Shown: positions 1-8,573, numbered from the stretch's first letter. The stretch: DNA of 45,849 bases from Bradyrhizobium sp. NAS80.1 (GCF_001908205.1 NZ_LGHL01000002.1:1-45849), one strand, 5' to 3'. The notes: generated by a model not told the origin, from the sequence alone. A program made the numbers and translations.

Positions 1-85
1 AGTTTTGAGCAGTCGGACTGCGGTCGAATTTAGATTGCGGCAAAATTGTCTATTCTGACCAATAGGTTGGCAGGTGCTCAGCCTA

Positions 86-100
86 TGGCATGGTTCTTGC
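86..100 (+). promoter_or_regulatory. Putative sigma-54 (-24/-12) promoter of urtA
   Basis: The 15-mer TGGCATGGTTCTTGC matches the RpoN consensus: the GG at 87-88 and the GC at 99-100 are separated by exactly 10 bases. Transcription would start near 112, leaving a leader of about 65 bases before urtA at 178. Sigma-54 control together with NtrC is the known mode for nitrogen-scavenging genes, which fits a urea importer. I see no convincing NtrC enhancer pair in the 85 bases upstream, so the activator site may lie outside the window. Confidence 0.7.
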
Positions 101-177
101 GATTCCATTAATCGCAGGCGGCCGTGGGGGCCGTTTCGCAGCGTTTTTCACGTCTGCGTCAGGGAGACGATACACTC

Positions 178-1500
178 ATGCCTACCAAATCCACTCGCGA
201 TATAGCGGCGTCATTTACCCGCCGCGGCGTGCTCGCCGCGACCGCCGGACTGATGCTCGGTCTGGCTTCCATTTCCGGTGCGAAGGCCGCGGACGACACC
301 ATCAAGGTCGGCGTCCTTCATTCTCTCTCGGGCACCATGGCCATCAGCGAAACCACGCTGAAGGACACTATCCTCTTCCTGATCGACGAGCAGAACAAGA
401 AGGGCGGCGTGCTCGGCAAGAAGCTCGAGGCCGTCGTCGTCGACCCTGCTTCGAACTGGCCGCTGTTCGCCGAAAAGGCGCGCGAGCTGATCACCAAGGA
501 CAAGGTCGCGGTCGTGTTCGGCTGCTGGACCTCGGTGTCGCGCAAGTCGGTGCTCCCGGTGTTCAAGGAGCTGAACAACATCCTGTTCTACCCCGTGCAG
601 TACGAGGGTGAGGAGAGCGAGCGCAACGTGTTCTACACGGGTGCGGCACCGAACCAGCAGGCGATCCCGGCCGTCGACTACCTGATGAAGGAAGAGAAGG
701 TGAAGCGCTGGGTGCTCGCGGGCACCGACTACGTGTATCCGCGCACCACCAACAAGATCCTGGAAGCCTATCTGAAGTCGAAGGGGGTCGCCCAGGAAGA
801 CATCATGATCAACTACACGCCGTTCGGTCATTCCGACTGGCAGACGATCGTGGCCGACATCAAGAAGTTCGGCTCGGCCGGCAAGAAGACCGCGGTGGTC
901 TCGACCATCAACGGCGACGCCAACGTTCCCTTCTACAAGGAGCTCGGCAACCAGGGCATCAAGGCGAAGGACATCCCGGTGGTCGCGTTCTCGGTGGGTG
1001 AGGAAGAGCTCGCCGGCATCGACACCAAACCGCTGATTGGCCATCTCGCCGCCTGGAACTACTTCGAGTCGATCAAGACTCCCGCGAACGAGAAGTTCAT
1101 CAAGGAGTGGCAGGCCTACACCAAGAATCCGAAGCGCGTGACCAACGACCCGATGGAAGCGCACGTGATCGGCTTCAACATGTGGGTGAAGGCTGTCGAG
1201 AAGGTGAAGTCAACCGATCCGGACAAGGTGATCGACGCGCTTCCCGGCATCGAGGCGCCGAACCTGACCGGCGGCGTGTCGAAGATGCTGCCGAACCATC
1301 ACATTACCAAGCCGGTGTTCATCGGCGAGATCAAGGGTAACGGCCAGTTCGACGTGGTCTGGAAGACCCCGGGCCTGGTCGCCGGCGATGCCTGGTCGAA
1401 GGAGCTCGACGGCTCCAAGGACCTGATCGGCGACTGGGTCGGCAAGAAGTGCGGCAACTTCAACACCAAGACCAACAAGTGCCTCGGTTCGGGCTCCTGA
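178..1500 (+). CDS. urtA: Urea ABC transporter substrate-binding protein UrtA
   Basis: The 440-residue periplasmic protein captures urea for the UrtBCDE importer. It begins with a twin-arginine-like leader (TRRGVLAATAGLMLG, ending near AKA-AD), followed by the type-1 periplasmic-binding fold (IKVGVLHSLSGTMA) typical of UrtA/FmdD proteins. A longer frame begins at 124. I chose the ATG at 178 because a GGGAG ribosome site lies just upstream and the signal peptide then sits at the very N-terminus. A sigma-54 promoter lies upstream and urtB follows after 83 bases. Length and gene order agree with the family; confidence is high. Confidence 0.95.
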   Translation: MPTKSTRDIAASFTRRGVLAATAGLMLGLASISGAKAADDTIKVGVLHSLSGTMAISETTLKDTILFLIDEQNKKGGVLGKKLEAVVVDPASNWPLFAEKARELITKDKVAVVFGCWTSVSRKSVLPVFKELNNILFYPVQYEGEESERNVFYTGAAPNQQAIPAVDYLMKEEKVKRWVLAGTDYVYPRTTNKILEAYLKSKGVAQEDIMINYTPFGHSDWQTIVADIKKFGSAGKKTAVVSTINGDANVPFYKELGNQGIKAKDIPVVAFSVGEEELAGIDTKPLIGHLAAWNYFESIKTPANEKFIKEWQAYTKNPKRVTNDPMEAHVIGFNMWVKAVEKVKSTDPDKVIDALPGIEAPNLTGGVSKMLPNHHITKPVFIGEIKGNGQFDVVWKTPGLVAGDAWSKELDGSKDLIGDWVGKKCGNFNTKTNKCLGSGS

Positions 1501-1583
1501 TCCGGATCTGACGGTTCATTGCACGACGGGGGAAGGCGACTATTCCGCCGCCTTCTCCACCACTTCTGCCGGGATGATTCACA

Positions 1584-3191
1584 GTGCCAACCAATTTGTC
1601 TGCCCGCTTCTGTACCTTTGTCCTCTCGTTGTTTCTGATCGCGTTCGCGCTGCCCGCCTTCGCCGGTCCGTTCGAGGATGCGGTCGCCAAATTTGCCAAT
1701 GACGACTTTTCCGACACCGAAGAGGCGATCGGCGTGGTCGCGAGCAGCGGCAACAAGTTGGCCTTTCCGATCATCAGCGCGCTCCAGGACGGCCGCCTCA
1801 TGGCCGATCCGGACAGCAAGAAGGTTTACGTCACCGGCGCCGACGGCAAGTCGATCGATGCCGCGACCGGCCAGCCCGTGGCCAGCGTTCCTGACAGTGC
1901 GAGTGCGGTTCGTCTCAACAACCGCCTGCGCCGCAGCGTTGACGCCGCGCTCGGCAGCCTGACGCTCCAGTCGCCGGATCTCGGAACGCGGCTGCAGGCT
2001 GCGCAATCCGTCTTCAAGTCGCATGAAGAGACCGCGCTCGAGGCCGTCGACGGCGCGCTCGCCAAGGAAACCAACAAATCAGTCAAGGCGGCGCTGGGCG
2101 AAGCTCGCGCGGCGATCCTGTTGTTCAAGCCTGATACCACCGAGGTCGAGAAGCTCGAGGCGGTCGCCACCCTCAAGGCGCGAGGTGACCAGGAGGCGCT
2201 GGCGCTGCTCATCGGCATGGGCGACCAGCCTGAGTCGGTGACCAAGGCTGCCGCGAGCGCGATTGGCTCGATCCAGAATTCGCTCGCGGTGTGGTCCACC
2301 GTGCAGAATGCCTGGTACGGCCTCTCGCTCGGCTCGGTGCTGCTGCTCGCCGCGATCGGGCTCGCCATCACCTTCGGCGTGATGGGCGTCATCAACATGG
2401 CGCATGGCGAGATGGTGATGATCGGCGCCTACACCACCTTCGTGGTGCAAGAGGTTATCCGCACCCGCTTTCCCGGCCTGTTCGACTATTCGCTGTTCAT
2501 CGCCGTGCCGCTCGCCTTCCTCGTCGCCGGAGCGATCGGCGTGCTGATCGAGCGCAGCATCATTCGCTTCCTCTATGGCCGGCCGCTCGAGACCCTGCTC
2601 GCGACCTGGGGCCTGTCGCTGGTGCTCCAGCAGGCCGTGCGCACCATGTTCGGTCCGACCAACCGCGAGGTGGGCAACCCCTCCTGGATGAGCGGCGCCT
2701 TCGAACTCGGCCAGATCACCATCACCTATAACCGGCTGTGGATCCTCTGCTTCACGCTGGCCGTGTTCGCGATCCTGCTTGCGATGCTGCGCTACACCGC
2801 GCTCGGTCTCGAGATGCGTGCGGTGACACAGAACCGTCGCATGGCGGCCTCGATGGGCATCGCCACCTCGCGCGTTGACGCGCTCACCTTCGGTCTCGGC
2901 TCGGGTATCGCTGGCATCGCCGGCGTGGCGCTGTCGCAGATCGATAATGTCAGCCCCAATCTCGGTCAGAGCTATATCATCGACAGCTTCATGGTCGTGG
3001 TGTTCGGCGGCGTCGGCAATCTCTGGGGCACGCTGGTCGGCGCCTTCACGCTCGGCATTGCCAACAAGTTCCTGGAACCGATCGCCGGCGCCGTGCTCGG
3101 CAAGATCGCCATCCTGGTTCTCATCATCCTGTTCATTCAAAAACGGCCGCGCGGCCTGTTCGCGCTCAAGGGCCGTGCGGTGGAAGCATGA
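1584..3191 (+). CDS. urtB: Urea ABC transporter permease UrtB
   Basis: This 535-residue inner-membrane permease belongs to the LivH (branched-chain amino acid/urea) family. A signal peptide (LFLIAFALPAFAG) and a periplasmic, helical, HEAT-like region occupy roughly residues 1-230. The permease domain follows, with the motif GLAITFGVMGVINMAHGEM and several membrane spans, ending in a basic tail. The long N-terminal extension is usual for UrtB and distinguishes it from LivH. The start is GTG at 1584. The last codons overlap the start of urtC in an ATGA junction, indicating translational coupling. Confidence 0.94.
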   Translation: MPTNLSARFCTFVLSLFLIAFALPAFAGPFEDAVAKFANDDFSDTEEAIGVVASSGNKLAFPIISALQDGRLMADPDSKKVYVTGADGKSIDAATGQPVASVPDSASAVRLNNRLRRSVDAALGSLTLQSPDLGTRLQAAQSVFKSHEETALEAVDGALAKETNKSVKAALGEARAAILLFKPDTTEVEKLEAVATLKARGDQEALALLIGMGDQPESVTKAAASAIGSIQNSLAVWSTVQNAWYGLSLGSVLLLAAIGLAITFGVMGVINMAHGEMVMIGAYTTFVVQEVIRTRFPGLFDYSLFIAVPLAFLVAGAIGVLIERSIIRFLYGRPLETLLATWGLSLVLQQAVRTMFGPTNREVGNPSWMSGAFELGQITITYNRLWILCFTLAVFAILLAMLRYTALGLEMRAVTQNRRMAASMGIATSRVDALTFGLGSGIAGIAGVALSQIDNVSPNLGQSYIIDSFMVVVFGGVGNLWGTLVGAFTLGIANKFLEPIAGAVLGKIAILVLIILFIQKRPRGLFALKGRAVEA

Positions 3192-4366
3192 CCCCCCACA
3201 TGCTGACCCGATCGCTGGACCGTGGCGCCACGATCTTCCTCGCGGTCGTCGCCGCCTGCGGCATCCTCATCCCGCTCTCGAACCTGCTGCTGCCCGCGGG
3301 GTCGTTCCTGCAGGTGCCGACCTATCTCGTCGCGCTGTGGGGCAAGTATGTCTGCTACGCGATCCTGGCGCTCGCGATCGACCTGATCTGGGGCTATTGC
3401 GGCATCCTCTCGCTCGGCCACGGTGCGTTCTTCGCGCTCGGCGGCTACGCCATGGGTATGTACCTGATGCGGCAGATCGGCGCCCGCGGCGTCTACGGCA
3501 ACCCGATCCTGCCGGATTTCATGGTGTTCCTGAACTGGCAGAAGCTGCCCTGGTACTGGTACGGCTTCGACATGTTCTGGTTCGCGGCGCTGATGGTGCT
3601 GTTCGTGCCCGGCCTGCTCGCCTTCTGCTTCGGCTGGCTCGCCTTCCGCTCCCGCGTCACCGGCGTGTATCTGTCGATCATCACGCAGGCGATGACCTAT
3701 GCGCTGCTGCTCGCCTTCTTCCGCAATGATTTCGGCTTCGGCGGCAACAACGGCCTGACCGACTTCAAGGACATCCTGGGCTTCAACGTCCAGGCTGAAG
3801 GCACCCGCGCTGCGCTGTTCGCGCTGAGCTGCCTGGCGCTGATCGTCGGCTTCCTGATCTGCCGTTTCATCGTCTCGTCAAAGCTCGGCAAGGTCTTGAT
3901 CGCGGTGCGCGACGCGGAATCGCGCACGCGCTTCCTCGGTTACCGTGTCGAGTCCTACAAGCTGTTCGTGTTCACGGTCTCGGCCTGCATGGCGGGCGTT
4001 GCCGGCGCGCTCTACGTGCCGCAGGTCGGCATCATCAATCCGAGCGAATTCGCGCCGGGCAATTCGATCGAAGCAGTGATCTGGGTCGCGGTCGGTGGCC
4101 GCGGCACGCTGGTCGGCGCGGCGCTCGGTGCCGTCGTCGTCAACTACGCCAAGACCTTCTTCACCTCGGGCGTGCTCGCGCCCTACTGGCTGTTCATGCT
4201 GGGTGCACTGTTCATCCTGGTGACGCTGCTGCTGCCGAAGGGCATCGTCGGCACCTTCAATTCCTGGTGGGAGACGTCGAACGAAAAACGCCCGGCCGAG
4301 ACCACCGCGAGCGCCGCGGCTGAAGACGGCATCACCGAGCCGAAGCTGGCGGAGAAGCGCTCGTGA
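3188..4366 (+). CDS. urtC: Urea ABC transporter permease UrtC
   Basis: This 392-residue permease of the LivM family is the second membrane subunit of the urea importer. Many hydrophobic spans are visible, with the family signatures DLIWGYCGILSLGHGAFFAL and GVYLSIITQAMTYAL; the motif VGGRGTLVGAALGAVVVNYA lies near the C-terminus. It overlaps urtB by 4 bases (ATGA) and urtD by 4 bases (GTGA), so the genes are co-translated. The hydrophilic, Ala/Glu-rich C-terminal 30 residues vary in this family. No defects are seen. Confidence 0.94.
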   Translation: MTPHMLTRSLDRGATIFLAVVAACGILIPLSNLLLPAGSFLQVPTYLVALWGKYVCYAILALAIDLIWGYCGILSLGHGAFFALGGYAMGMYLMRQIGARGVYGNPILPDFMVFLNWQKLPWYWYGFDMFWFAALMVLFVPGLLAFCFGWLAFRSRVTGVYLSIITQAMTYALLLAFFRNDFGFGGNNGLTDFKDILGFNVQAEGTRAALFALSCLALIVGFLICRFIVSSKLGKVLIAVRDAESRTRFLGYRVESYKLFVFTVSACMAGVAGALYVPQVGIINPSEFAPGNSIEAVIWVAVGGRGTLVGAALGAVVVNYAKTFFTSGVLAPYWLFMLGALFILVTLLLPKGIVGTFNSWWETSNEKRPAETTASAAAEDGITEPKLAEKRS

Positions 4367-5124
4367 ACGTCATGGACACCCGCGCGACTTCCGCGATGCT
4401 CTATCTCGACGGCGTGCACGTCTCCTTTGACGGCTTCCACGCCATCAACAATCTGTCGCTGACGCTCGAGCCCGGCGAGATGCGCGCAATCATCGGCCCA
4501 AACGGCGCCGGCAAGACCACGATGATGGATATCATCACCGGCAAGACCAAGCCGGACGAAGGTACGGTGCTGTTCGACGGCGTCACCGACTTGACGCGCC
4601 TGGATGAGACCCGCATCGCCGAGCTCGGCATCGGCCGCAAATTCCAGAAGCCAACGGTGTTCGAGAGCCAGACCGTGCAGGACAATCTCCTGCTGGCGCT
4701 CAATGTCGATCACTCGGTGCGCGGCACGCTGTTCTGGCGCGGCAGCAGGGCGGAATCGGAGCGCATCGACAAGGTGCTGGAAACGATCCGTCTCACAGAG
4801 GCCCGCAATCGGCTGGCCGGCAGCCTCAGCCACGGTCAGAAGCAGTGGCTCGAGATCGGCATGCTGCTCGCACAGGATCCGAAGCTCCTGCTGGTCGACG
4901 AGCCTGTCGCCGGCATGACCGACGTCGAGACGCACCTCACCGCCGAGCTGCTCAAGGAGATCAACAAGACCCACACCGTGATGGTCGTCGAGCACGACAT
5001 GACGTTCGTGCGCGAGCTCGGCGTCAAGGTCACCTGCCTGCACGAAGGCACGGTACTGGCGGAAGGCACAATCGACCAGGTCTCGTCGAACGAGCGGGTC
5101 ATCGAAGTCTATCTGGGACGCTGA
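4363..5124 (+). CDS. urtD: Urea ABC transporter ATP-binding protein UrtD
   Basis: This 253-residue cytoplasmic ATPase of the LivG type powers urea import with UrtE. The Walker A motif GPNGAGKTT lies near residue 48, the signature is LSHGQKQWLEIGM and Walker B is LLLVDEPVAG. The SHGQ form of the signature, in place of SGGQ, is characteristic of UrtD. The GTG start overlaps the urtC stop; an in-frame ATG 9 bases later is an alternative start. Only 3 bases separate its stop from urtE. Confidence 0.94.
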   Translation: MNVMDTRATSAMLYLDGVHVSFDGFHAINNLSLTLEPGEMRAIIGPNGAGKTTMMDIITGKTKPDEGTVLFDGVTDLTRLDETRIAELGIGRKFQKPTVFESQTVQDNLLLALNVDHSVRGTLFWRGSRAESERIDKVLETIRLTEARNRLAGSLSHGQKQWLEIGMLLAQDPKLLLVDEPVAGMTDVETHLTAELLKEINKTHTVMVVEHDMTFVRELGVKVTCLHEGTVLAEGTIDQVSSNERVIEVYLGR

Positions 5125-5127
5125 GCG

Positions 5128-5823
5128 ATGCTTGAGGTCAAGGATATCAACCTGTTCTACGGTGCGGCGCAGGCGCTGCGCGGTGTATCGATCTCGGCCG
5201 AGCCCGGCAAGGTGACTTGCGTGCTCGGGCGCAACGGCGTCGGCAAGACTTCGCTCCTGCGCGCCATGGTCGGCCAATATCCGATCTCCTCGGGCGCAAT
5301 CGTGCTCGACGGCAGCGATATCACAGGCCTGAAGCCCTATGAGCGGGCGCGCAAGGGCATCGGCTTCGTGCCGCAGGGCCGTGAGATCTTTCCACTGCTG
5401 ACGGTGGAGGAAAACCTGAAGACCGGCTTCGGCCCGCTCAAGCGCGAGGACAAGCACATTCCGGACGATGTGTTCTCGCTGTTCCCGGTGCTGCAATCCA
5501 TGCTCGGTCGGCGCGGCGGCGATCTTTCGGGCGGCCAGCAGCAGCAACTCGCGATCGGGCGCGCGCTGGTGATGCGGCCGAAGCTGCTGCTCCTCGACGA
5601 GCCCACCGAGGGTATCCAGCCCTCCATCATCAAGGACATCGGCCGCGCCATCTCGTATTTGCGCAACCTCGGCAATATCGCCATCGTGCTGGTCGAACAA
5701 TATCTCGACTTTGCCTGCGAACTCGGCGACAGTTTCGCCGTGATGGATCGCGGTGCGGTGAAATTCTCCTGCGACCGCTCCAATCTCGACGCGAGCGAAA
5801 TCAGCCGCCAGATGGCGCTGTAA
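5128..5823 (+). CDS. urtE: Urea ABC transporter ATP-binding protein UrtE
   Basis: This 231-residue LivF-type ATPase pairs with UrtD to energise urea uptake. Walker A is GRNGVGKTS near residue 36, the signature is LSGGQQQQLAIGRAL, Walker B is LLLLDEPTEGI, and the H-loop position carries VLVEQYLDF as in other UrtE/LivF proteins. It is the last transporter gene. ureD begins only 41 bases after the stop with its own GGGGAGG ribosome site, so transport and urease genes probably share transcripts. Confidence 0.94.
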   Translation: MLEVKDINLFYGAAQALRGVSISAEPGKVTCVLGRNGVGKTSLLRAMVGQYPISSGAIVLDGSDITGLKPYERARKGIGFVPQGREIFPLLTVEENLKTGFGPLKREDKHIPDDVFSLFPVLQSMLGRRGGDLSGGQQQQLAIGRALVMRPKLLLLDEPTEGIQPSIIKDIGRAISYLRNLGNIAIVLVEQYLDFACELGDSFAVMDRGAVKFSCDRSNLDASEISRQMAL

Positions 5824-5864
5824 GGCAAACTACGAAATCTTGCCGCGACCGGCTGGGGAGGCGG

Positions 5865-6695
5865 ATGCGCAGCGAACCGTCAGTCACTTCCACCGTATTC
5901 GAGGCCAACCGCGCCCGCGGCGCGGTGCGGTTCGACGTGCATGCGTGCGACGGCGTGACCCGGCGCGGCGTCTTGCATGAATCCGGCTCGCTGCGCGTGC
6001 GCTTTCCCTCACCGGAAGATCAAGGCCTGTCCGGCGTGTTCGTCAACACCGCCGGTGGGGTCGCCGGCGGCGATCGCTTCGACATCGAGATCGCGGCGGC
6101 TGATGCCGCGCGCCTGACGCTGACGACAGCGGCGGCCGAGAAGGTCTACCGCACGCCTGGACCGGCGGCGCAGCTCAACATCGCACTGAGGGTCGGTGCC
6201 GGCGCGCATCTGTCCTGGCTCCCGCAGGAGACCATCCTGTTCGACCGGGCGCGCGTGCAACGCCGCTTCGACATCGCGCTCGATGAAGCCGCTTCGCTCC
6301 TGCTCTGCGAGATCGTCGTCTTCGGCCGCATCGCCATGGGCGAGCGGATGGAGCAGGGCGAGTTCGTCGACCGCTGGCGTCTCTCCCGCGGCGGCAAGCT
6401 GGTGTTCGCAGAAACCGTCAGGCTCGACGGCAACATCGGCGCAAAACTTGCGCGATCGGCGGTCGCGAAGGGCGGCGCGGCGATCGGCACGGCGCTGATC
6501 GTTCCCGGCGACGAAGCACTGGTCGAGCGCCTCCGTGAGGCGTCGGAATCATTCTCCGGCGAGGTCGGGATATCCGCCTGGAATGGCTTTGCAATGGCGC
6601 GGTTCTGTGCCCAAGATGCGGCCCGCTTGCGCGCCGACATGATGGCCGTGCTGGCGCGCACCGGCGCGGCTTTGCCGCGGCTCTGGCTGAATTGA
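5865..6695 (+). CDS. ureD: Urease accessory protein UreD
   Basis: This 276-residue cytoplasmic scaffold protein binds apo-urease and, with UreF and UreG, helps deliver nickel and CO2 to the active site. Family motifs are visible: SGVFVNTAGGVAGGDRF (residues about 55-71), TTAAAEKVYR, LPQETILFD and GRIAMGE. Length is normal. The ATG at 5865 has a strong GGGGAGG site a few bases upstream. It opens the urease gene set immediately after urtE, as in many alphaproteobacteria. Confidence 0.95.
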   Translation: MRSEPSVTSTVFEANRARGAVRFDVHACDGVTRRGVLHESGSLRVRFPSPEDQGLSGVFVNTAGGVAGGDRFDIEIAAADAARLTLTTAAAEKVYRTPGPAAQLNIALRVGAGAHLSWLPQETILFDRARVQRRFDIALDEAASLLLCEIVVFGRIAMGERMEQGEFVDRWRLSRGGKLVFAETVRLDGNIGAKLARSAVAKGGAAIGTALIVPGDEALVERLREASESFSGEVGISAWNGFAMARFCAQDAARLRADMMAVLARTGAALPRLWLN

Positions 6696-6735
6696 TAACT
6701 TGCTGAATTGATGCGTTGAACGGAAGAGATTTCGC

Positions 6736-7038
6736 ATGAACCTGTCTCCCCGCGAAAAGGACAAGCTTCTGATCTCGATGGCGGCCATCGTGGCCCGTCG
6801 TCGGCTCGACCGCGGCGTCAAACTCAATCATCCGGAGGCGGTCGCGATCATCTCCGACTTCATCCTCGAAGGCGCGCGCGACGGCCGGACTGTCGCCGAG
6901 CTGATGCAATCCGGCGCGCAGGTGCTCTCCCGAGAGCAGGTGATGCCGGGCATCCCCGAGATGATTCACGACATCCAGGTCGAGGCGACGTTCCCGGACG
7001 GGACGAAGCTCGTCACCGTGCATGAGCCGATCAGGTAG
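6736..7038 (+). CDS. ureA: Urease gamma subunit UreA
   Basis: This 100-residue structural subunit has exactly the usual length. The N-terminus ([17 protein letters not shown]) and the segments [12 protein letters not shown] and [32 protein letters not shown] are diagnostic of UreA. It assembles with UreB and UreC into the (alpha-beta-gamma)3 enzyme in the cytoplasm. ureB starts 9 bases after its stop. No anomalies. Confidence 0.97.
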   Translation: MNLSPREKDKLLISMAAIVARRRLDRGVKLNHPEAVAIISDFILEGARDGRTVAELMQSGAQVLSREQVMPGIPEMIHDIQVEATFPDGTKLVTVHEPIR

Positions 7039-7047
7039 GAGCGCGAC

Positions 7048-7353
7048 ATGATCCCCGGCGAACTCTTCATCCAGGACGGCGAGATCGAGCTCAATGCCGG
7101 CCGCAAGACCGTGACGCTGACGGTCGCCAACACCGGCGACCGACCGATCCAGGTCGGCTCGCACTACCATTTCTTCGAGACCAACCCCGCGCTGAAGTTC
7201 GACCGCAAGAAAGCCCGCGGCATGCGCCTCGATATCGCTGCCGGCACTGCCGTTCGCTTCGAGCCCGGCCAGACCCGCGACGTCCAGCTCGTCGCCATGG
7301 CCGGCAAGAAGACCATCTACGGTTTCCGCGGCGACGTGATGGGGAAGCTGTGA
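7048..7353 (+). CDS. ureB: Urease beta subunit UreB
   Basis: This 101-residue beta subunit is normal in length. Diagnostic segments are [55 protein letters not shown] and the C-terminal [10 protein letters not shown]. It sits 9 bases behind ureA with a GGAGCG ribosome site. In most rhizobia ureC or a short ORF follows closely; here about 1.2 kb of DNA with a DUF559 gene, repeats and an HD-domain gene separates it from ureC. Confidence 0.97.
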   Translation: MIPGELFIQDGEIELNAGRKTVTLTVANTGDRPIQVGSHYHFFETNPALKFDRKKARGMRLDIAAGTAVRFEPGQTRDVQLVAMAGKKTIYGFRGDVMGKL

Positions 7354-7380
7354 TTCGATGTGAGGCGAGCACGCCGGTCG

Positions 7381-7420
7381 GGCTCCCTCCCCCCTTGCGG
7401 GGGAGGGCAGGGGAGAGGGG
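7381..7420 (+). repeat. Left arm of GC-rich inverted repeat (DUF559 element)
   Basis: This 40-base arm contains the core CCCCCCTTGCGGGGG followed by AGGGCAGGGGAGAGGGG. Its inverse occurs at about 7786-7823 on the other side of the DUF559 gene, and a near-identical pair lies at 26256-26412. The purine-rich end of the arm stops one base before the DUF559 ATG at 7422, so the repeat itself supplies the ribosome-binding sequence. Confidence 0.85.
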
Positions 7421-7421
7421 T

Positions 7422-7886
7422 ATGCCGCACGACGAGGTCAGCGAGATTCAGCGCCATCGCGCCAAACGATTGAGGCGCGAGATGACTCGTGCGGAGAGGT
7501 TGCTGTGGCGTTACCTGAAGGCCGATCGGCTCGCGGGCCTGGCCTTTCGCCGTCAGACCCCCATGGGCCACTACATCGCGGATTTCGTCGCGCATTCCAG
7601 CAAGCTTATCGTTGAACTCGATGGCGAGAGCCACGATTTCGAAGAGCGTATCCGCCATGATGAACGGCGCGACCAATGGTTCGCATCCCGCGGTTATCGC
7701 GTGCTGCGTTTCACCAATGACGACGTGACAAAAAAATCTCGAGGGCGTTGTTCTTTCAATTATCGAGGCAGCGGAGCTCGCGGCACCCCTCTCCCTAACC
7801 CTCCCCCGCAAGGGGGGAGGGAACCCTTCCAGCGACGCGTCCCTAACTCACGGCGATATTTCCCCTTCTGCTTCTCAACAGACTGA
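7422..7886 (+). CDS. DUF559 endonuclease-like protein, frameshifted near its C-terminus
   Basis: This is a DUF559-family protein, related in fold to very-short-patch repair (Vsr) and restriction-type nucleases; its cellular role is unknown. Visible motifs are RRLRREMTRAERLLWRYL, FRRQTPMGHYIADF, KLIVELDGESHD and GYRVLRFTNDDV, the last three carrying candidate acidic/PD-(D/E)XK-like residues. The frame is open from 7350, but the ATG at 7422 begins the family-like sequence. After DDV, a run of seven A (about 7730-7736) throws the frame; with six A it would continue TKNLEGVVLSIIEAAEL and stop at 7899. The gene lies exactly between inverted repeat arms. The annotation to DUF559 is firm; nuclease activity is inference. 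Confidence 0.85.
   Translation: MPHDEVSEIQRHRAKRLRREMTRAERLLWRYLKADRLAGLAFRRQTPMGHYIADFVAHSSKLIVELDGESHDFEERIRHDERRDQWFASRGYRVLRFTNDDVTKKSRGRCSFNYRGSGARGTPLPNPPPQGGREPFQRRVPNSRRYFPFCFSTD
7786..7823 (-). repeat. Right arm of GC-rich inverted repeat (DUF559 element)
   Basis: This is the inverse copy of the arm at 7381-7420: CCCCTCTCCC, then CCTCCCCCGCAAGGGGGG. The two arms differ at only a few positions. The C-terminal codons of the DUF559 frame run through this arm, so the repeat contributes the protein tail. Confidence 0.85.
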
Positions 7887-7930
7887 GGAGAAGCCGTGAC
7901 TCGTCTTGATGTGAGCAGGCTCGTTGGATT

Positions 7931-7968
7931 CCCTCCCCCCTTGTGGGGAAGAGTCGGAGAAAGTGGTG
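7931..7968 (+). repeat. Degenerate single copy of the same GC-rich repeat arm
   Basis: The start CCCTCCCCCCTTGTGGGGAA matches the left-arm core. The remainder (AGAGTCGGAGAAAGTGG) is a decayed version of the arm tail. It lies about 30 bases upstream of the HD-domain gene and just beyond the DUF559 element, as a third arm in the same 600 bases. Confidence 0.65.
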
Positions 7969-7996
7969 CGTCCAACGATGCCGAGGAGGCATAGCG

Positions 7997-8536
7997 ATGC
8001 TCTCCGCCGTCCGCCTCATCTCCGAAGCTGCCGATCTCGCCGCGCGGCGCCACAACGGCATGGCGCGCAAGGGCCGGGGCAGTGAGCCCTACATCAATCA
8101 TCTCGCCGAGGTCGCGAGCCTGCTCGCGACCGCCACCGGCGGTGCGGATGCCGAGCTCGTCGCAGCTGGCTGGCTGCACGATACGATCGAAGACACCGAC
8201 ACCACGCACGAGGAGCTCGCGCAGAAATTTTCCCAACGCGTCGCCTCCCTCGTCGTCGAGTGCACCGACGATATGAGCCTGCCGAAGGCCGAGCGGCGGC
8301 GCCGGCAGGTGCTCGATGCGCCGAGAAAATCAGCCGCGGCCAAGCTGATCAAGATCGCCGACAAGATCAGCAACATCAGCGCGCGCATTCATTCCGATCC
8401 GACCACTGAAGAGCGCGACGATCTCGCCGACTACGTGGGCTGGGCCGAGCAGGTGGTCGCGGTTTGCCGCGGCGGCAATCCATGGCTCGATCAGGCATTC
8501 GACGACGCGGTGCAACGAGCGAGGGCGTCGCTGTGA
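7997..8536 (+). CDS. HD-domain phosphohydrolase (MESH1/SpoT-hydrolase-like)
   Basis: This 179-residue cytoplasmic protein resembles the stand-alone (p)ppGpp hydrolase (MESH1) branch of the HD superfamily. Metal-binding motifs are visible: [18 protein letters not shown], the HD pair in [14 protein letters not shown], and [12 protein letters not shown] near residue 115. The ATG at 7997 is preceded by GAGGAGGC at ideal spacing; the upstream in-frame ATG at 7943 falls in repeat DNA and is unlikely. It sits between ureB and ureC, with its stop 37 bases before ureC, so it is probably co-transcribed with urease. The substrate is inferred from fold only; other nucleotide phosphohydrolase activities are possible. 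Confidence 0.85.
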   Translation: MLSAVRLISEAADLAARRHNGMARKGRGSEPYINHLAEVASLLATATGGADAELVAAGWLHDTIEDTDTTHEELAQKFSQRVASLVVECTDDMSLPKAERRRRQVLDAPRKSAAAKLIKIADKISNISARIHSDPTTEERDDLADYVGWAEQVVAVCRGGNPWLDQAFDDAVQRARASL

Positions 8537-8573
8537 GCGCCAATCAGAAATTCAAACTCAAACGGGGCTTGTG

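Noticed and set aside
4183..5700. Long minus-strand frame (505 codons) opposite urtC, urtD and urtE
   Set aside because: Shadow of the G+C-rich codon pattern; no family motifs, and the sense genes are complete.
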